In this document: piece after piece, positions 53,498-63,138 of the stretch
How positions within the stretch are numbered: the first letter of the stretch is position 1
How the letters are laid out: every line of letters begins with the position of its first letter
NCBI RefSeq assembly: GCF_004346845.1
Contig: NZ_SMGI01000002.1
Location: 124,001 to 188,000, forward strand
Direction: 5' to 3'
Origin: Winogradskyella wandonensis
GTDB lineage: Bacteria; Bacteroidota; Bacteroidia; Flavobacteriales; Flavobacteriaceae
DNA length: 64,000 bases
Made by a program: the position numbers and the translations under genes
Notes under the pieces: generated by a model
The model's database searches: none
What the model saw: only the letters and a program-made list of their open reading frames with translations
Told to the model about the DNA's origin: nothing

Positions 53498-54847
53498 CTA
53501 TGCAAAAAACTTTTCGACTTCGGCTATTGAGCGAGGCAAACAACAAACAACAACTCTATCACCAGCTTCTATTATAAAATCTCCTAAAGGAATTATGCCT
53601 TCGCTATTTCTAATAACACCACCAAAAATTGCTGACCTAGGAAAATCTAAGTCCTTAATTTTTTTGTTTGTGATTTTAGAATTGGGCTTAACTACAAATT
53701 CAAGCAACTCTGCATTCATATTCGTAAGCTTGGTCATTGCTACAACTTCGCCTTTACGAATGTATCTAAAAATGGTATTGGCTGCTAAGAGCTTTTTATT
53801 GATTAGCGTATCAATACCAATGGACTGTGACAACTGATAGTAATCCATATTTTCTACTAAAGCAATCGTCTTTTTTACACCTTTTGATTTTGCCAAAAGA
53901 CACGACATTATATTAGTTTCGGAATTACCAGTTACAGAAATAAAAGCATCCATCTGAGAAATATTTTCTTCCTCTAAAATATCAACATTACGCCCATCAC
54001 CACAGATAACTAGAGCGTTTGGTAATTCGTCCGCTAAATCTTCTGCTATCGCTTTGCGGTTTTCGACTAGCTTTACATTAAACTTACTCTTACATAAGTC
54101 TTGTGCGGTTTTTAAGCCTATTTGGCTTCCACCAAGAATCATAACGTCTTTTATTTCAACCTTTACCTTTCCTGATAAATCAAATAATTCTTCGTCACCA
54201 CCTTTAGAGGTAATAAAAACGACCTTATCACCTTCTTTAAAAATTGTATCGCCTCTTGGTATTATAGTGTATTGCGTACCATAGCGCTGAATAGCAATTG
54301 GGATAAAATGTAATTCGGAATACAGCTCTGCCGCTTCTTTTACGGTTTTTCCTATAAATGTTGCTGTGCGTGATAGACGTAAACCTAACATGGTAAGTTT
54401 ACCTTCTTCAAACTCATAGGTGTCATTAAAACCATATTGGTTAAGCAACAGCTCAATTTCTGAAGCCGCTAAAGATTCTGGAGAAATCAATTCGTCTATT
54501 CCAAATTTCGAAAACCCTAAATCTTCTTTATTCTCAATAAATTCGGTATTAGAGATACGTGCTATTGTTCTTTTAGCACCTAATTGTTTAGCCAATACAC
54601 ATGCCGTAATATTTGTAGTTTCGGAAGATGTAACCGCAATAAACAATTCAGAATCCTCAATACGACCTTCTCTTAAGGTAGCTATAGAAGTAGCATCGCC
54701 TTTAATCGTTTTTATATCTAAATTCTCTCCTGCATAGACGAGACTATCTTTTTTGTTATCTATCAGCGTAATCTCTTGAGATTCGAAAGACAAAAGTTTT
54801 GCCAAATGGAAACCAACCTCACCGGCTCCAGCAATAATAATTTTCAT
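53498..54847 (-). CDS. trkA: Trk potassium transport regulator TrkA
   Basis: Cytoplasmic gating protein of 449 residues with two RCK_N Rossmann units (IIIAGAGEVGFHLAKLL at the start; VMILGGSQIGLKTAQDLC near residue 232), each followed by a RCK_C domain. The usual two-repeat layout of TrkA is complete. It binds NAD(H) and gates TrkH. The two genes are translated almost back to back. A full -33/-7 promoter lies 126 bases upstream. Confidence 0.95.
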   Translation of the reverse strand: MKIIIAGAGEVGFHLAKLLSFESQEITLIDNKKDSLVYAGENLDIKTIKGDATSIATLREGRIEDSELFIAVTSSETTNITACVLAKQLGAKRTIARISNTEFIENKEDLGFSKFGIDELISPESLAASEIELLLNQYGFNDTYEFEEGKLTMLGLRLSRTATFIGKTVKEAAELYSELHFIPIAIQRYGTQYTIIPRGDTIFKEGDKVVFITSKGGDEELFDLSGKVKVEIKDVMILGGSQIGLKTAQDLCKSKFNVKLVENRKAIAEDLADELPNALVICGDGRNVDILEEENISQMDAFISVTGNSETNIMSCLLAKSKGVKKTIALVENMDYYQLSQSIGIDTLINKKLLAANTIFRYIRKGEVVAMTKLTNMNAELLEFVVKPNSKITNKKIKDLDFPRSAIFGGVIRNSEGIIPLGDFIIEAGDRVVVCCLPRSIAEVEKFFA

Positions 54848-54973
54848 GTGTTTATTTTATTATTTTTAAACGGTCACATGGAACCTTTGACGATTAAAAT
54901 AATTATTCTGCTGAATGTTTAAACAGTATTTTAACCATGTCGGTTTCATTTAAAAGCATTTGAAAATAGCATA

Positions 54974-55001
54974 CAAATATAATAAGAATTACAAGGCTCA
55001 A
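54974..55001 (-). promoter_or_regulatory. Promoter of the trkA-trkH operon
   Basis: On the minus strand TTG (54999-55001) is followed after 17 bases by TATATTTG (54974-54981). The implied leader before trkA is long, about 120 bases, and I see no riboswitch in it. Confidence 0.55.
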
Positions 55002-55055
55002 TCCTTATAAAGCACTTTTTAATTAACCGATTAAAGTTTATAAACTTCCCGCTAA

Positions 55056-55071
55056 CTAATACGTATATTAG
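55056..55071. repeat. Inverted repeat CTAATA-CGTA-TATTAG before ubiE/menG
   Basis: Perfect 6-bp arms (55056-55061 and 55066-55071) around a CGTA centre, ending 15 bases before the start codon. It could be an operator or just an AT-rich promoter. Confidence 0.4.
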
Positions 55072-55086
55072 CAAAAAATTTTCAGA

Positions 55087-55818
55087 ATGTCAGAAAACGT
55101 AAAACCTTACAAAGACAGCGAGCTTGATAAAAAAGAGCAAGTCACCAAAATGTTCGATACCATTTCCAAAGAGTATGATGGACTAAATAGAGTGATTTCT
55201 TTTGGAATAGACATAAAATGGCGTAATAAAGTTGTTAAACTTGTTGCTGACACTAAACCTGAAAATATTTTAGATATCGCCACGGGAACAGGCGATTTAG
55301 CAATTAGCTTAACCGAAACTTCTGCAAAGGAAATTATTGGTTTAGACATTAGTGATGGTATGCTAGAAGTTGGTCGTAAAAAAATAAAGTCGAAAAACTT
55401 AGACGAAATCATCCAAATGGTTATAGGCGACTCTGAAGATTTACCTTTTAAGGATAACACGTTTGATGCGATTACCGTTGCCTTCGGCGTAAGAAATTTT
55501 ATGAATCTAAAAAAAGGCTTATCAGAAATTCTACGTGTATTGAAACCAAACGGCATCTTTGTGATATTAGAAACTTCTGTACCCACAAAAACACCATACA
55601 AACAAGGTTATAAATTGTATTCTAAATTTATTTTACCTACTATTGGTAAAGTGTTTTCTAAAGACCGAAGCGCCTATAAATATTTAAGCGAATCTGCTTC
55701 TGTTTTTCCTTTTGGAGAAGAACTAAACAATATTTTAAGGGAAACTGGGTTTATAAATGTCGAAGACAAACCACAAACATTTGGTGTTGCAACCATATAT
55801 ACTGCGTCAAAGGCCTAA
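55087..55818 (+). CDS. ubiE: Demethylmenaquinone methyltransferase (UbiE/MenG)
   Basis: SAM-dependent C-methyltransferase of 243 residues, final step of menaquinone synthesis. The SAM motif is NILDIATGTGDLAISL. The family hallmarks FGVRNFMNLKKGLSEILRVLKPNG and Y-N-R-type FDTISKEYDGLNRVIS are present. Flavobacteria use menaquinone, so the MenG reaction is expected. The porT gene begins 2 bases after the stop. Confidence 0.95.
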   Translation: MSENVKPYKDSELDKKEQVTKMFDTISKEYDGLNRVISFGIDIKWRNKVVKLVADTKPENILDIATGTGDLAISLTETSAKEIIGLDISDGMLEVGRKKIKSKNLDEIIQMVIGDSEDLPFKDNTFDAITVAFGVRNFMNLKKGLSEILRVLKPNGIFVILETSVPTKTPYKQGYKLYSKFILPTIGKVFSKDRSAYKYLSESASVFPFGEELNNILRETGFINVEDKPQTFGVATIYTASKA

Positions 55819-55820
55819 AT

Positions 55821-56534
55821 ATGAAGAAAATAATTATTGTTTTAGCTGTTTTACTAAGCTGTAACGCTAGTTTTGCACAACTTTTTACCAAAAAGAAGAT
55901 TTTAAATCTCGAAACTATGGACAAAAAAATCTTGTCTTGGGGTTATTTTTTGGGATTTAATAGCTACGACTTTAAGTTTGAATATGAGCGTGATTTAGAT
56001 GATATTTTGGTAGATAATTCCGCAGGATTTCAAGTTGGGTTAACGGGTGATTTACGACTAAACGACCATTTTAATTTACGTTTCGAGCCTGGTGTGTATT
56101 TTACCACACGAAATCTACAATACAATGAAAGTTATTTTGATGGGCAGGACTTTAACCCTTCAGATTTACTAAGAGAGGTTAAATCTACATATATTCATTT
56201 GCCACTTTTAGTAAAATTTTCTACTAACAGAATCAACAATATTAGACCGTTTATAGTTGGTGGTGTTTCTACGGCTATAAACTTAGCCAGCAACGAAAAA
56301 AATCCTAGCGATAATAGTGGCGGCCAGTTTAGAATGACCACAAACAACTATTTTTACGAGGTTGGCTTTGGCATAGATCTTTACTTGCTGTATTTTAAAT
56401 TTACGCCTTCGATACGAGGCATTTTTGCAATTAACGATGAAGTTATAAGAGATTTAGACCCAAACAGCCCTTGGACAGGTAATATTACAAAAATGCGTAC
56501 AAGAGGTATTTTTATCAACTTTACTTTTAGATAG
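55821..56534 (+). CDS. porT: Type IX secretion system outer-membrane protein PorT
   Basis: Beta-barrel-like protein of 237 residues with a signal peptide (1-19, NASFAQ). Alternating strand segments such as LNDHFNLRFEPGVYFTT and YEVGFGIDLYLLYFKFTPSIRGIF suggest an eight-stranded outer-membrane barrel, ending FINFTFR with a terminal aromatic. The ubiE-porT order is characteristic of Flavobacteriia, and I call it PorT on that and the fold. PorT (SprT) is required for type IX secretion. It overlaps the convergent methyltransferase gene by 8 bases. Confidence 0.85.
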   Translation: MKKIIIVLAVLLSCNASFAQLFTKKKILNLETMDKKILSWGYFLGFNSYDFKFEYERDLDDILVDNSAGFQVGLTGDLRLNDHFNLRFEPGVYFTTRNLQYNESYFDGQDFNPSDLLREVKSTYIHLPLLVKFSTNRINNIRPFIVGGVSTAINLASNEKNPSDNSGGQFRMTTNNYFYEVGFGIDLYLLYFKFTPSIRGIFAINDEVIRDLDPNSPWTGNITKMRTRGIFINFTFR

Positions 56535-57255
56535 AACCTCTTTTAAACTCACTTAAGCATATAGCCGTTGCAGTAGCAACATTTAGACTTTCTGTAGCTT
56601 TTAAATTTCCAAATCTTGGAATGGCCAATTTTTTAGAAACTAGAGCTTCAATGCTCCCAGAAATTCCGTTGGCTTCGTTACCCATAACTAAGACACCTCT
56701 TTCTGGCAGCGTTGTGTTATAAATAGTATCGCCGTCCATAAATGTTCCAAAAACGTCATATTCTATTTCCGAAAGGAACTTTTTTAAATCTACATAGGAC
56801 AGATTAACTCTAGCCAAAGAGCCCATTGTTGCTTGCACTACTTTAGAGTTATAGCAATCTACAGTAGCGTTACTACAAACCAAATCTTCTACGCCAAACC
56901 AATCACACAGTCTAATTATTGTACCCAAATTACCAGGGTCACGCAAATCGTCTAAAGCCACTATAAGTTTTGAGCTGTCCACAGGTTTAGGTTTTGGTAT
57001 TTCAAAAACAGCTAAAGCTACGTTCGGATTCTTCAGTTGGGATATTCGTTTTAAATCCTCAGGCGAAATTAAGGTATAGTCTTTCTCACTAACATCAAAA
57101 ACCGCATCGGTACTATAGATTTGATAGAGTTTGTATGGCGAATCTAAAAACTCCGAAATCCCTTTTAGACCTTCTACCGTAAATAAACCGTGTTGGCTTC
57201 GATATTTTTTTTGAGCTAAACTTTTAATTAATTTTATCTGATTCTTTGATAACAT
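56527..57255 (-). CDS. SPOUT-class RNA methyltransferase (TrmH/SpoU family)
   Basis: Protein of 242 residues with an N-terminal substrate-binding part (about 1-85) and a C-terminal trefoil-knot SPOUT domain. The three motifs are visible: VALDDLRDPGNLGTIIRLCDW, VLVMGNEANGIS and IPRFGNLKATESLNVATATA. It would 2'-O-methylate a tRNA or rRNA nucleotide, which is not identified here. It is divergent from the TamL-like gene with 105 bases between. Confidence 0.92.
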   Translation of the reverse strand: MLSKNQIKLIKSLAQKKYRSQHGLFTVEGLKGISEFLDSPYKLYQIYSTDAVFDVSEKDYTLISPEDLKRISQLKNPNVALAVFEIPKPKPVDSSKLIVALDDLRDPGNLGTIIRLCDWFGVEDLVCSNATVDCYNSKVVQATMGSLARVNLSYVDLKKFLSEIEYDVFGTFMDGDTIYNTTLPERGVLVMGNEANGISGSIEALVSKKLAIPRFGNLKATESLNVATATAICLSEFKRGSI

Positions 57256-57396
57256 TAAAATGTATTTACATTTGTTAGTAGCATAAGTCTTGGCAAATTA
57301 ATACTTTTTTGGACTAATATTTGAGAGCTCTTATCATTATCAGAAAATTTACCCGAATAATTGAATCGTAAAACGCATAAATTGGTAACCTTACAA

Positions 57397-59949
57397 TTGA
57401 AAACAAAACAAGTTTCTTTTTACCTTCTTATTCTAATTTTATTAGCGTCTTGCAATACGGTTAAGCGAGTTAAGGACAACCAATATTTACTTACAGAAAA
57501 TAAAATTGAAGTCGACGGAAAAATAACAAACAAAGAACGTGTTACAAATATTCCGCTACAGAAACCAAATACAGAAATTCCATTTTTAGGCATTCCGTTT
57601 AAGCTACATATCTACAATTTGGCAAGACCCAATATAGACTCTATTTTACAAGCCAAAATATATGACGATTCGTCTAAAGTAAAACGAAAAATAAAACTTC
57701 TATCTAAAAAGCAACTTCGACGCGAGTTACAAGCACGACGAAACTTTAACTCTTGGCTAAAACGAATAGGTGAAGCACCAACAATCCTTAACGAAGATAA
57801 AACCGAGAAAACAAAAAATAGGCTGCGTGCTTACTACTTTAAGCGTGGTTGGTTGTATAATGAAGTAGACTACGAAATAAAACGTGATTCTAATAAAACG
57901 GCAAAAGTAAAATATATAGTTACTAAAAATCAACCAAGTGTTCTTGACACGCTAAAGACTACTATAAGCACGCCCATTGTCGATTCTATTTACCAGGCAA
58001 ATAAAAATGAATCATTTCTAAAGAAAGGTGAACAATACGAAGAAGATAATTTTACCAAAGAACGCTCTAGAATTAATAATTTAATGCGAAATTCTGGAGT
58101 CTATTTTTTCGGTGAAGACTATGTGCGTTTTGAGATTGACACCTTTAAATCTCGAAATACTTACAACTCAGAACTTATAATCGGAAATCGCACAATACGC
58201 TATGATGATTCGACAAACACAAAACCATTTAAAATTTACACTATAAAAGACGTTAATATATTTACTGATGCTTCCAACGAAAACCGAATAGAAGGTAATC
58301 AGATAAGCGACAGTACAAATTATAATGGATATAATATTTATAGTTTTGACAAATTACGGTTTAAGCCTAAGGCCTTAACAGATGCCGTATTTATAAAAAG
58401 AGGAGAAATCTACAGAGATATTGACCGCACAAGAACATCCAGATACCTTAACCAATTGCAAATGTTTAGATATCCTGGCGTAGATTTTGTGCCCAACGAA
58501 GCAGACTCTACACTTACTGCCAACATATTTCTATCGCCAAGAAAGAAATACGAACTAGGATTTTCTTTTGATGTATCTCAAAGCAACATCCAGACTATAG
58601 GATTTGCTTTTAGTACAGGCCTAAAAATTAGAAATGTATTTAGAGGTGCAGAAACGCTAGATATTTCTGCTTTGGGTTCTATTGGAGCTTCGGAAGATGT
58701 TAGTGACAGTGACAACACATTTTTTAATATTAATGAGTTTGGAGGTTCTATAGGGTTAACCATACCACGATTATTTTTCCCGTTTAATACCGAAAAAATA
58801 ATTCCTAAGACTATGTCTCCAAGCACCCGAATAAATCTATCTGCAACCAGCCAGCAAAATATTGGTCTAGATAGACAAACACTGTCGGGTATTTTTGCGT
58901 ACAATTGGTTTCCTTCCGAGAAGGTTACAAACAATCTAGAGCTTTTTAATATTCAGTATGTAAGAAACTTAAATCCAGAAAATTATTTTGGTGTTTACGT
59001 TAATTCTTTTAACCGACTTAACGAAATAGCACGAAATATAGGATATATTAATGACACAGAAACCTTGGTTAACGCGCCTGCAGACTTTAGTCCTGCAGAT
59101 GTATTTATTAACGATGTTTTAAGTGGTAATACAAGTCTAACTGGTACAGATGATGCCTTTATAGATGTAAGTAATATTAGCCAAAGACAAGACCGATTAA
59201 CGGAGGATAACTTAATTATTTCTTCGAGTTTCGACTACAAGCGTGATACACGTTCGGATTTATCAGACAATAGTTTTTCGACATTCAAATTTCATGTAGA
59301 AACGGCTGGGAATTTAATGAGCGGCATTTCTAGTCTTACAGGAACAGATAAGAACGCTAATGATAGATACGAAATACTAAATGTTCCTTTTTCGCAATAC
59401 TTTAAAACCGAGTTAGACTATGTGAAGTATTTTGGTCTTAGAGGTAGAAAAAATGTACTTGCTTTTAGAAGTTATCTTGGATTGGCCATTCCTTTTGGGA
59501 ATTCTAACAACATTCCATTTGTCGAGAGTTTTTTTGCTGGTGGACCTAATGATAACCGTGCATGGACCGCTTTTAATCTTGGACCTGGAAGCTCTCAAAA
59601 CACAAATGAATTTAACGAAGCTAACTTAAAACTACATTTAAGTTTAGAGCAACGGTTCAATTTATTTGGCAATTTTGATGGCGCTCTATTTGTTGATGCT
59701 GGTAATATCTGGAATGCATTTGGTAATGTAGAGGACGACCCAAATTCGACATTTACAAACCTAAAATCTTTAATAGATATAGCTATGGGAAGTGGTTTTG
59801 GCCTTCGTTACGATTTCACTTTTTTTGTCCTTAGAGGAGATATCGGTTTTAAGACTTACGACCCATCACTTCCAACGGGTAATCGTTGGTTTACCAATTA
59901 CAATTTTGGCAATGCGACTTATAATATTGGCATAAATTATCCATTCTAG
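57397..59949 (+). CDS. tamL: TamL-like outer-membrane lipoprotein of the BamA/TamA family
   Basis: Protein of 850 residues from the TTG at 57397, giving a lipoprotein signal with Cys19 (LILLASC). A TTG at 57361 would add 12 residues. POTRA-like segments lie in the N-terminal half, with a 16-stranded barrel in the C-terminal part, ending YNIGINYPF, a terminal aromatic as expected. FFAGGPNDNRAW resembles the conserved lid-lock motif. The lipid anchor distinguishes Bacteroidota TamL from TamA. It inserts or exports outer-membrane components in the proposed model. Confidence 0.9.
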   Translation: MKTKQVSFYLLILILLASCNTVKRVKDNQYLLTENKIEVDGKITNKERVTNIPLQKPNTEIPFLGIPFKLHIYNLARPNIDSILQAKIYDDSSKVKRKIKLLSKKQLRRELQARRNFNSWLKRIGEAPTILNEDKTEKTKNRLRAYYFKRGWLYNEVDYEIKRDSNKTAKVKYIVTKNQPSVLDTLKTTISTPIVDSIYQANKNESFLKKGEQYEEDNFTKERSRINNLMRNSGVYFFGEDYVRFEIDTFKSRNTYNSELIIGNRTIRYDDSTNTKPFKIYTIKDVNIFTDASNENRIEGNQISDSTNYNGYNIYSFDKLRFKPKALTDAVFIKRGEIYRDIDRTRTSRYLNQLQMFRYPGVDFVPNEADSTLTANIFLSPRKKYELGFSFDVSQSNIQTIGFAFSTGLKIRNVFRGAETLDISALGSIGASEDVSDSDNTFFNINEFGGSIGLTIPRLFFPFNTEKIIPKTMSPSTRINLSATSQQNIGLDRQTLSGIFAYNWFPSEKVTNNLELFNIQYVRNLNPENYFGVYVNSFNRLNEIARNIGYINDTETLVNAPADFSPADVFINDVLSGNTSLTGTDDAFIDVSNISQRQDRLTEDNLIISSSFDYKRDTRSDLSDNSFSTFKFHVETAGNLMSGISSLTGTDKNANDRYEILNVPFSQYFKTELDYVKYFGLRGRKNVLAFRSYLGLAIPFGNSNNIPFVESFFAGGPNDNRAWTAFNLGPGSSQNTNEFNEANLKLHLSLEQRFNLFGNFDGALFVDAGNIWNAFGNVEDDPNSTFTNLKSLIDIAMGSGFGLRYDFTFFVLRGDIGFKTYDPSLPTGNRWFTNYNFGNATYNIGINYPF

Positions 59950-60032
59950 GAAAAGAATTTAAACGACATCGTTTTCGTACATATTTAGTTAAATAAGCAT
60001 CTCTAAAGTGATGATAACCGCGTATTTTCATT

Positions 60033-60040
60033 ATTTTTGA
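60033..60040 (+). promoter_or_regulatory. Candidate -7 box for fbaA
   Basis: TATTTTTG matches TAnnTTTG and ends 26 bases before the ATG at 60067. Confidence 0.5.
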
Positions 60041-60066
60041 AGTTAATAACATACAATTAAATCATC

Positions 60067-61134
60067 ATGAGTCATTCTATAAAACCAGGCGTTGCTACTG
60101 GTCGTGAAGTACAAGAAATATTTAAGCTTGCTAAAGAAAAAGGATTTGCATTACCAGCAGTGAACGTTATCGGTTCTAATACAATTAATGGCGTATTAGA
60201 AACTGCCAAAGCGCTAAATGCACCTGTAATTATTCAATTCTCTAATGGTGGCGCACAATTTAACGCTGGCAAAGGATTAAGTAACGAAAATCAAAAAGCA
60301 GCAATTGCAGGTAGTATTGCTGGCGCCAAACATGTGCACTTAATGGCAGAAGCTTATGGTGTCCCTGTTATATTACATACCGATCACTGTGCTAAAAAAT
60401 TACTGCCTTGGATTGATGGTTTGTTAGATGCTAGCGAAAAACACTTTGCAGAAACAGGAAAATCGCTTTACAGTTCTCATATGATAGATTTAAGCGAGGA
60501 ACCTCTTGAAGAAAATATCGAAATATGCAAGACATATCTAAAGCGCATGAGCAAAATGGGCATGACTTTAGAAATAGAACTTGGAATTACTGGTGGTGAA
60601 GAAGATGGTGTAGATAATAGTGATGTCGACGAATCTAAATTGTATACGCAACCAGAAGAAGTCGCATATGCCTATGAAGAATTAAGCAAAATAAGCGACC
60701 AATTTACCATTGCAGCAGCATTTGGAAATGTTCACGGTGTTTACAAACCAGGTAATGTAAAGTTAACTCCAAAGATTCTAAAAAATTCTCAAGAATATAT
60801 TACAAAAAAGTATGGTGTATCACATAACCATATAGATTTTGTATTCCATGGCGGCTCAGGTTCTACTTTAGAAGAAATTAGAGAAGCGATTGGTTATGGC
60901 GTTATTAAAATGAATATCGATACAGACATGCAATATGCATTTATGTCTGGCGTAAGAGATTATATGAGCGAAAAAGAGGCTTATCTTAAAACCCAAATTG
61001 GTAGCCCAGATGGCCCTGATTCTCCAAACAAAAAATACTACGATCCGCGCGTGTGGTTGCGCAAAGGAGAAGATGCATTTGTAGCAAGACTCAAAAAAGC
61101 TTTTGAAGACTTAAATAACGTAAATACTTTATAG
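60067..61134 (+). CDS. fbaA: Class II fructose-bisphosphate aldolase
   Basis: Zn-dependent aldolase of 355 residues, cleaving fructose 1,6-bisphosphate. Key blocks VPVILHTDHCAKKLLPWIDG, SSHMIDLSEE and FVFHGGSGSTLEEI hold the zinc-binding and catalytic residues. Length and sequence resemble the E. coli FbaA type (class IIA). A strong terminator follows. gpmI is also in this window, but the two glycolytic genes are 41 kb apart. Confidence 0.96.
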   Translation: MSHSIKPGVATGREVQEIFKLAKEKGFALPAVNVIGSNTINGVLETAKALNAPVIIQFSNGGAQFNAGKGLSNENQKAAIAGSIAGAKHVHLMAEAYGVPVILHTDHCAKKLLPWIDGLLDASEKHFAETGKSLYSSHMIDLSEEPLEENIEICKTYLKRMSKMGMTLEIELGITGGEEDGVDNSDVDESKLYTQPEEVAYAYEELSKISDQFTIAAAFGNVHGVYKPGNVKLTPKILKNSQEYITKKYGVSHNHIDFVFHGGSGSTLEEIREAIGYGVIKMNIDTDMQYAFMSGVRDYMSEKEAYLKTQIGSPDGPDSPNKKYYDPRVWLRKGEDAFVARLKKAFEDLNNVNTL

Positions 61135-61154
61135 TACTATTTTTTAATACAATT

Positions 61155-61192
61155 AAAACCCTGTTTCACAGTAATTTGAAACAGGGTTTTTC
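61155..61192 (+). terminator. Terminator of fbaA
   Basis: AAAACCCTGTTTCA (61155-61168) pairs perfectly with TGAAACAGGGTTTT (61177-61190), a 14-bp stem, followed by T residues. Confidence 0.93.
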
Positions 61193-61324
61193 AATTTACA
61201 ATCACTACCTTAAGCATAATACTCTAAATGTTGAACAGTTATTATAAAATGCCTAATTTTGTATGCTGAATTTATTTCAGACTAACTGATAATAGTTTAG
61301 AGTCAATCTAAAATCGCTAACTTG

Positions 61325-61344
61325 CCCTGAGCTTAGTCGAAGGG
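61325..61344. repeat. Extragenic palindrome, CCCTGAGC..GAAGGG type
   Basis: A 20-base imperfect palindrome (CCCTGAGCTTAGTCGAAGGG) just before accD. The inverse orientation matches the element at 62236-62255 at 16 of 20 positions. Such sequences occur widely in Flavobacteriia as short dispersed repeats. Confidence 0.6.
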
Positions 61345-61364
61345 TCAAAAACATAAATCGACAT

Positions 61365-62222
61365 ATGGCTTGGTTTAAAAGAAAAGATAAAGGAATACAG
61401 ACCTCTACCGAAGAAAAAAAAGACACTCCTAAAGGGCTTTGGTACAAATCCCCTACTGGGAAAATAATAGACACCAAAGAACTTGAAAAGAACTTCTACG
61501 TAAGCCCGGAAGATGGATATCACGTTAGAATTGGCAGTAAAGAATATTTTGAAATATTATTTGATGACAACAAGTTTAAAGAATTAGATGCTGGCTTATC
61601 ATCCAAAGATCCATTAAAATTCGAAGACACAAAAAAATATCCAGACCGACTAAAAGCTGCACAAGAAAAAACAAAACTAAAAGACGCAGTACGCACAGCA
61701 GTGGGTAAATCTAAAGGGCAAGATTTAGTCATTGCCTGTATGGATTTTGCCTTTATTGGTGGCTCAATGGGCAGTGTTGTCGGAGAAAAAATAGCACGTG
61801 CTGCAGATTACGCATTAAAAAAGAAATTGCCGTTTATGATTATTAGTAAGTCTGGTGGTGCGCGTATGATGGAAGCTGCCTTATCACTTATGCAATTGGC
61901 AAAAACATCTGTAAAATTAGCGCAATTGGCAGACGCTGGTATTCCATACATATCGTTATGTACAGACCCAACAACAGGTGGAACAACAGCCTCTTTTGCT
62001 ATGCTGGGAGACATTAATATCGCAGAACCTGGAGCCTTAATTGGTTTTGCTGGTCCTCGTGTAGTTAGAGATACTACAGGAAAGGAATTGCCAGAAGGAT
62101 TTCAGACCTCAGAATTTTTGTTAGAACATGGCTTTTTAGACTTTATTAGTCATCGTAAAGATTTAAAAGATAAGATTAATCTTTATATAGATTTAATAAA
62201 GAATCAGCCTTTGAGAGCATAA
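61365..62222 (+). CDS. accD: Acetyl-CoA carboxylase carboxyltransferase subunit beta without zinc finger
   Basis: Carboxyltransferase subunit of 285 residues for malonyl-CoA synthesis. The catalytic core is intact ([42 protein letters not shown]). In E. coli an N-terminal zinc finger has four cysteines; here the matching region [28 protein letters not shown] has S29, T31/G32, S47 and D50 instead, so the metal site is lost. The rest of that segment is still recognisable. Relatives may share this. Confidence 0.93.
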   Translation: MAWFKRKDKGIQTSTEEKKDTPKGLWYKSPTGKIIDTKELEKNFYVSPEDGYHVRIGSKEYFEILFDDNKFKELDAGLSSKDPLKFEDTKKYPDRLKAAQEKTKLKDAVRTAVGKSKGQDLVIACMDFAFIGGSMGSVVGEKIARAADYALKKKLPFMIISKSGGARMMEAALSLMQLAKTSVKLAQLADAGIPYISLCTDPTTGGTTASFAMLGDINIAEPGALIGFAGPRVVRDTTGKELPEGFQTSEFLLEHGFLDFISHRKDLKDKINLYIDLIKNQPLRA

Positions 62223-62270
62223 AAAAAGCGAGCAACACTTCGAGTAACCTCAGTGAACAGCTCGCTTTTT
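62223..62270. terminator. Bidirectional terminator containing a repeat
   Basis: AAAAAGCGAGC (62223-62233) pairs with GCTCGCTTTTT (62260-62270). The loop holds the 20-bp palindrome at 62236-62255. It separates accD from the convergent lipoprotein gene. Confidence 0.8.
62236..62255. repeat. Extragenic palindrome inside the accD terminator
   Basis: CACTTCGAGTAACCTCAGTG, related to the inverse of 61325-61344; the arm pair at positions 2 and 19 changes from C-G to A-T, a compensatory change. Confidence 0.55.
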
Positions 62271-62289
62271 CATTTAAACTCAACCAAAA

Positions 62290-63138
62290 CTAATTTAAAG
62301 TAATTATGATTTCTGTGCCATTATTAAAGGTAAACAAGGCTTCGTTATCACAATCACCAGTACCGTAATCAAATATTCCCCCAAAGTTTGTACGTTGTAT
62401 ATCTATAGTTCCGCTTACGAAATAAGTGCATATAACTTCTCTTCTCAGTGGTGTTAGCACTTCATAAGTATGTGAGTTTCCGTTTACAAATGTAGTTGTC
62501 CAGTTTCCTGATACTTCAAATACATTATCACTAAAAATACCGCTTCCAAAACCTTCTACCCATTCTCTAACTTTTGTTCCATTTCTGGATGCCTGTAACC
62601 CATTTGGCCAAATCACTGTTAAATCTAAGGTATGTGTAAACTGCGGATTACCATTATCGTTTTCTTTTTCTCTTAATATTGTTCGGCTACCTAGGACATT
62701 CTTATTATCAAAATAAAAATCAATAAGATTATATGTAATAAGTATTTCTTGAGCTTCAACATCTCGCGTGTATGAGAAAACGATTTGTCCTTTTAACACA
62801 TGCCCTCTTACTAAACAGCCTTCATTTCCGAAATCTACAGTGACTTCTCTAAATCCTTGTTCTGCAACAACAGTAATCGTTACACAATCGGGTAAGGCAG
62901 GAGGTGCAACCCTTCCATTTGGATTAGCAAGGTCAAATTCAAAAACTTCGACAACCATATCTTCAAGAGAGGAGCTTGCTGCATCCACCTCAGAAGCTCT
63001 TGCTAATTCTAAAGTGTCTTGAGAAGTATTATCAATCTGTAAAGGCTCGTCGTTGTCCGTACAAGAGCTAAATGACATTCCGATGACTAATAAAGCTAAA
63101 ATGCTTTTAATAATTCTTTTAAAATATTTCATAATCAA
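62290..63138 (-). CDS. Lipoprotein of unknown function
   Basis: Protein of 282 residues with a lipobox (FSSC, Cys26) after a hydrophobic signal (about 9-24). The ATG at 63132 is an alternative start two codons in. The mature part is beta-rich without recognisable catalytic motifs; CVTITVVAEQGFREVTVDFGNEGC and two C-terminal cysteines (VICTYFVSG, TGDCDNEA) may form disulfides. It ends in FNNGTEIIITLN. I do not know the family, though such lipoproteins recur in Flavobacteriaceae. Confidence 0.75.
   Translation of the reverse strand: MIMKYFKRIIKSILALLVIGMSFSSCTDNDEPLQIDNTSQDTLELARASEVDAASSSLEDMVVEVFEFDLANPNGRVAPPALPDCVTITVVAEQGFREVTVDFGNEGCLVRGHVLKGQIVFSYTRDVEAQEILITYNLIDFYFDNKNVLGSRTILREKENDNGNPQFTHTLDLTVIWPNGLQASRNGTKVREWVEGFGSGIFSDNVFEVSGNWTTTFVNGNSHTYEVLTPLRREVICTYFVSGTIDIQRTNFGGIFDYGTGDCDNEALFTFNNGTEIIITLN

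Noticed and set aside
55107..55601. Minus-strand open frame of 164 residues
   Set aside because: It is antisense to ubiE/menG, whose family assignment is firm.
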